A stretch of DNA of 64,000 nucleotides from contig OZ017739.1 of the NCBI GenBank assembly GCA_963969285.1, forward strand, positions 350,126,219 to 350,190,218, in the 5' to 3' direction. This DNA is from Odontomyia ornata. Its lineage: Eukaryota > Arthropoda > Insecta > Diptera > Stratiomyidae. The notes below the pieces were generated by a model, which ran no database searches, was not told the DNA's origin, and saw only the letters and a program-made list of their open reading frames with translations. A program made the translations under genes and the position numbers. This document shows positions 61,411-64,000 of this stretch, piece by piece. The stretch's first letter is position 1; each line of letters starts with the position of its first letter.

Positions 61411-62870
61411 AAAGGTTGAAATAGAAATCGAGGAGCGCCATTGGCCTCTCTTGGTTAGGAGTGGTGTCAAAGTATTGGAGGGAAGCCCTGACCTTGGATA
61501 GGAGTTCACTGGGAGAGACTCCCAGCCACTCCACGGTTATTTGTTGTAGGCGTTCGATGGGATTAGGAGTTGGTGAAATAAAATTATGGGTCGAAGTTCC
61601 ACACCTTAAAACCTCTGAATATGAGGTCCGATTGGAGGGAGGGGCAAAGTGGTGTGGGGTTGTAGGGGTTGGTGTAGTATTTGGATAGCTTAGGAGCGGT
61701 GAGAATCTGTTCTGAGGTGCCGTCCGTTTGGCTTTATTTTCGATTGCCCTGTCTAACAATCTTTTCCGTTCGGGACAGCCGGAAAAATTGGCTGGATGCC
61801 CATGGGTCTTGCACATGGTGCAGAATGGCGCGGTTTCCGGCTTCCCCATATTTTTCCTGGGGCAGCTTTCGGAATTATGCTCCTCCCCACATGCTACACA
61901 TCTCATGTGGAATCCACAATTGGTGGATTCGTGCCCGAATCTTTGACACCGATAGCATTGCACCAGATCACTCCTTTTGGGGCGTTCCCATACGGCTCTC
62001 TGGTTCAAAATGTAGCGCAGCTTTATCATCTCGTTCTTATCAGCTTGCGATCCCACTGTAATCCTAAATAAATCTAGGTCGATTTTATTCGCTCTCAACC
62101 ATGCACTGGTAAGTGGACTGACAGTCTGGAGGCCTAAATTCGGGATTTGTCTGGCTTTGACCTCTCGAACAGCCTCCGCTCCGAATTCTGAACTAATACC
62201 CCTTAGAATAACGTCACATTTTTTCTTTTCTTAGGGGGGTGAATGAGCATCCTACTGCTTCCGTGTTTTTAAGTAGGATCATAATGTAGCCATGCGCCTC
62301 GAGTCTGCCCACTATGACTTTAAGTCGGGAGTTTGACAATTTAGTGACTCGGTACTCTAGACGGGTACCATCTGTAAGGGTATATCTGTCCATGATACCT
62401 TTAAGTACCGTTGCTTTTAAATTTTCAATGAATATTGGTGGGAACCATAACTTCTTTATTCGACTGTTAGCCGCGTTTGAGTTATTATTATCGTTTGCCA
62501 GTGCGTTGAAAGGGCTAGTGCTAGGTGTGGGTGGGATTGGTATAGGAATCGGGGTTTGACGTTTGGTAACTAATTTACCCTTTGCTACTATAAATTCATC
62601 TACCTTACAGTTAATAAGGTTAATATCTTCGTTGAAGCTTGAATTCTTTGCTGTTGTATCGTCCGCATCCATCATGTCCGAAGGCATTTCCTTGCGGGCG
62701 GCTTTGGTCTTTGGTTGCTCTACCATCGTGTTCGCTTGCTCCGCTCGCTGCTTCATAACCTGTTGCTTGATCCTAGCTTGTTCCCTACAAATTCCTGTTG
62801 ATATAACCAATCGGTCGTGACTGGTGATTTGACAGGGATCAGATGGATTCCCAGTCAAATCACCTATCAT
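61397..62870 (-). pseudogene. LINE C ORF1 (Jockey gag-like), one frameshift
   Basis: First frame (62870-62214): MIGDLTGNPSDPCQ, a basic stretch, KLWFPPIFIENLKATVLKGI (start of the nucleic-acid-binding part). A shift in the A-run near 62215-62225 leads into the second frame, which reads FRITVGSQADKNEMI (PRE_C2HC-type region) and the zinc knuckles QCYRCQRFGHESTNC, RCVACGEEHNSESC and FCTMCKTHGHPANFSGC. All knuckle Cys/His are kept. The C-terminus is Pro-rich and ends in NLYGCK, overlapping ORF2. RNA-binding role by family analogy. Confidence 0.8.
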
Positions 62871-62880
62871 GATGGATTAA

Positions 62881-63889
<1,009 letters not shown>

Positions 63890-64000
63890 CTGCCTTCCAA
63901 AATAAACGAGACTTTTGTCTTAAATTCTCTTTGGTGGGGTCATCGGTGAATGAGATAGTGCGATACATCCCTTCCTGACTTCTATTGAAAGTTTGGTGAC

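Larger units (their letters stand above)
58260..62880 (-). mobile_element. Jockey-like LINE C, decayed
   Basis: Same layout as LINE B on the opposite strand: PRE_C2HC/zinc-knuckle ORF1, then endonuclease-RT ORF2, with a 14-nt ORF1/ORF2 overlap. The minus-strand 3' region (58477 down to about 58260) has AGGTTAGATGTAGG and TAGGGTTAGATTTAG words like the 3' region of LINE B. The low-end border is not exact. Confidence 0.78.

Overview
The window looks like a transposable-element-packed stretch of an insect nuclear genome. A fly (Diptera) is my best guess, because of Jockey- and R1-type LINEs, mariner, Tc1 and pogo DNA transposons, a possible errantivirus-type LTR, and elements of the DINE-1/Helentron type with a (GTCY)n block. 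I found no bacterial-style operon, no rRNA or tRNA and no convincing single-copy host gene. Nearly every long reading frame belongs to a mobile element, and most are broken. The species is an inference; the TE-only content is read from the sequence.

Layout. 10-4423 (-) is a nearly intact LINE with a PHD-finger ORF1 and a candidate target duplication. 4623-8942 (+) is a 5'-truncated R1-like LINE. 8945-10660 holds a transposase-like relic and a cluster of GTAACGCGAGTTAC motifs. 10609-11990 holds scraps of mariner elements and of a Helitron-like repeat. 12397-14057 is a complete IR/DR Tc1 element with an intact 339-aa transposase. 14117-16848 is a dead pogo-like element. 16865-24650 has a spliced transposase-like relic and Helitron-like repeats. 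24696-28030 has an internally deleted Tc1 element with 222-bp terminal repeats next to long (AT)n tracts, plus a periodic 'ATGGCGGCC' repeat. 28727-31080 has a broken pogo relic and an LTR with gag. 31790-33091 is a DD41D mariner with terminal repeats. 36720-48033 (-) is a Gypsy-type element with both LTRs and a 4-bp target duplication, split by a PHD-ORF1 LINE that itself received two Helitron-like insertions. 48260-50600 has mariner and RTE-like scraps. 50660-56000 (+) and about 58260-62880 (-) are two Jockey-like LINEs. The end is an (AT)n tract.

The most informative signal is a non-coding repeat family of about 0.95-1.47 kb. It has five well-bounded copies, at 19696, 22591, 28968, 39533 and 42915. 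Each sits in a T- or A-run with TT/AA on both sides, starts near CAAGTT, carries a (GACR)n/(GTCY)n block, and ends in a hairpin closing with CCCT. These traits match the DINE-1/HINE (non-autonomous Helentron) type. Four copies interrupt coding regions of other transposons; in three the reading resumes in frame, and in the pogo relic it resumes with one further shift a little downstream, which fixes the ends almost to the base. The full-length form also carries a diverged internal duplication.

No gene network operates here. The relationships are insertion histories: elements inside elements, autonomous copies beside deletion derivatives, and several solutions to ORF1/ORF2 spacing in LINEs (overlaps of 32, 4, 14 and 14 nt).
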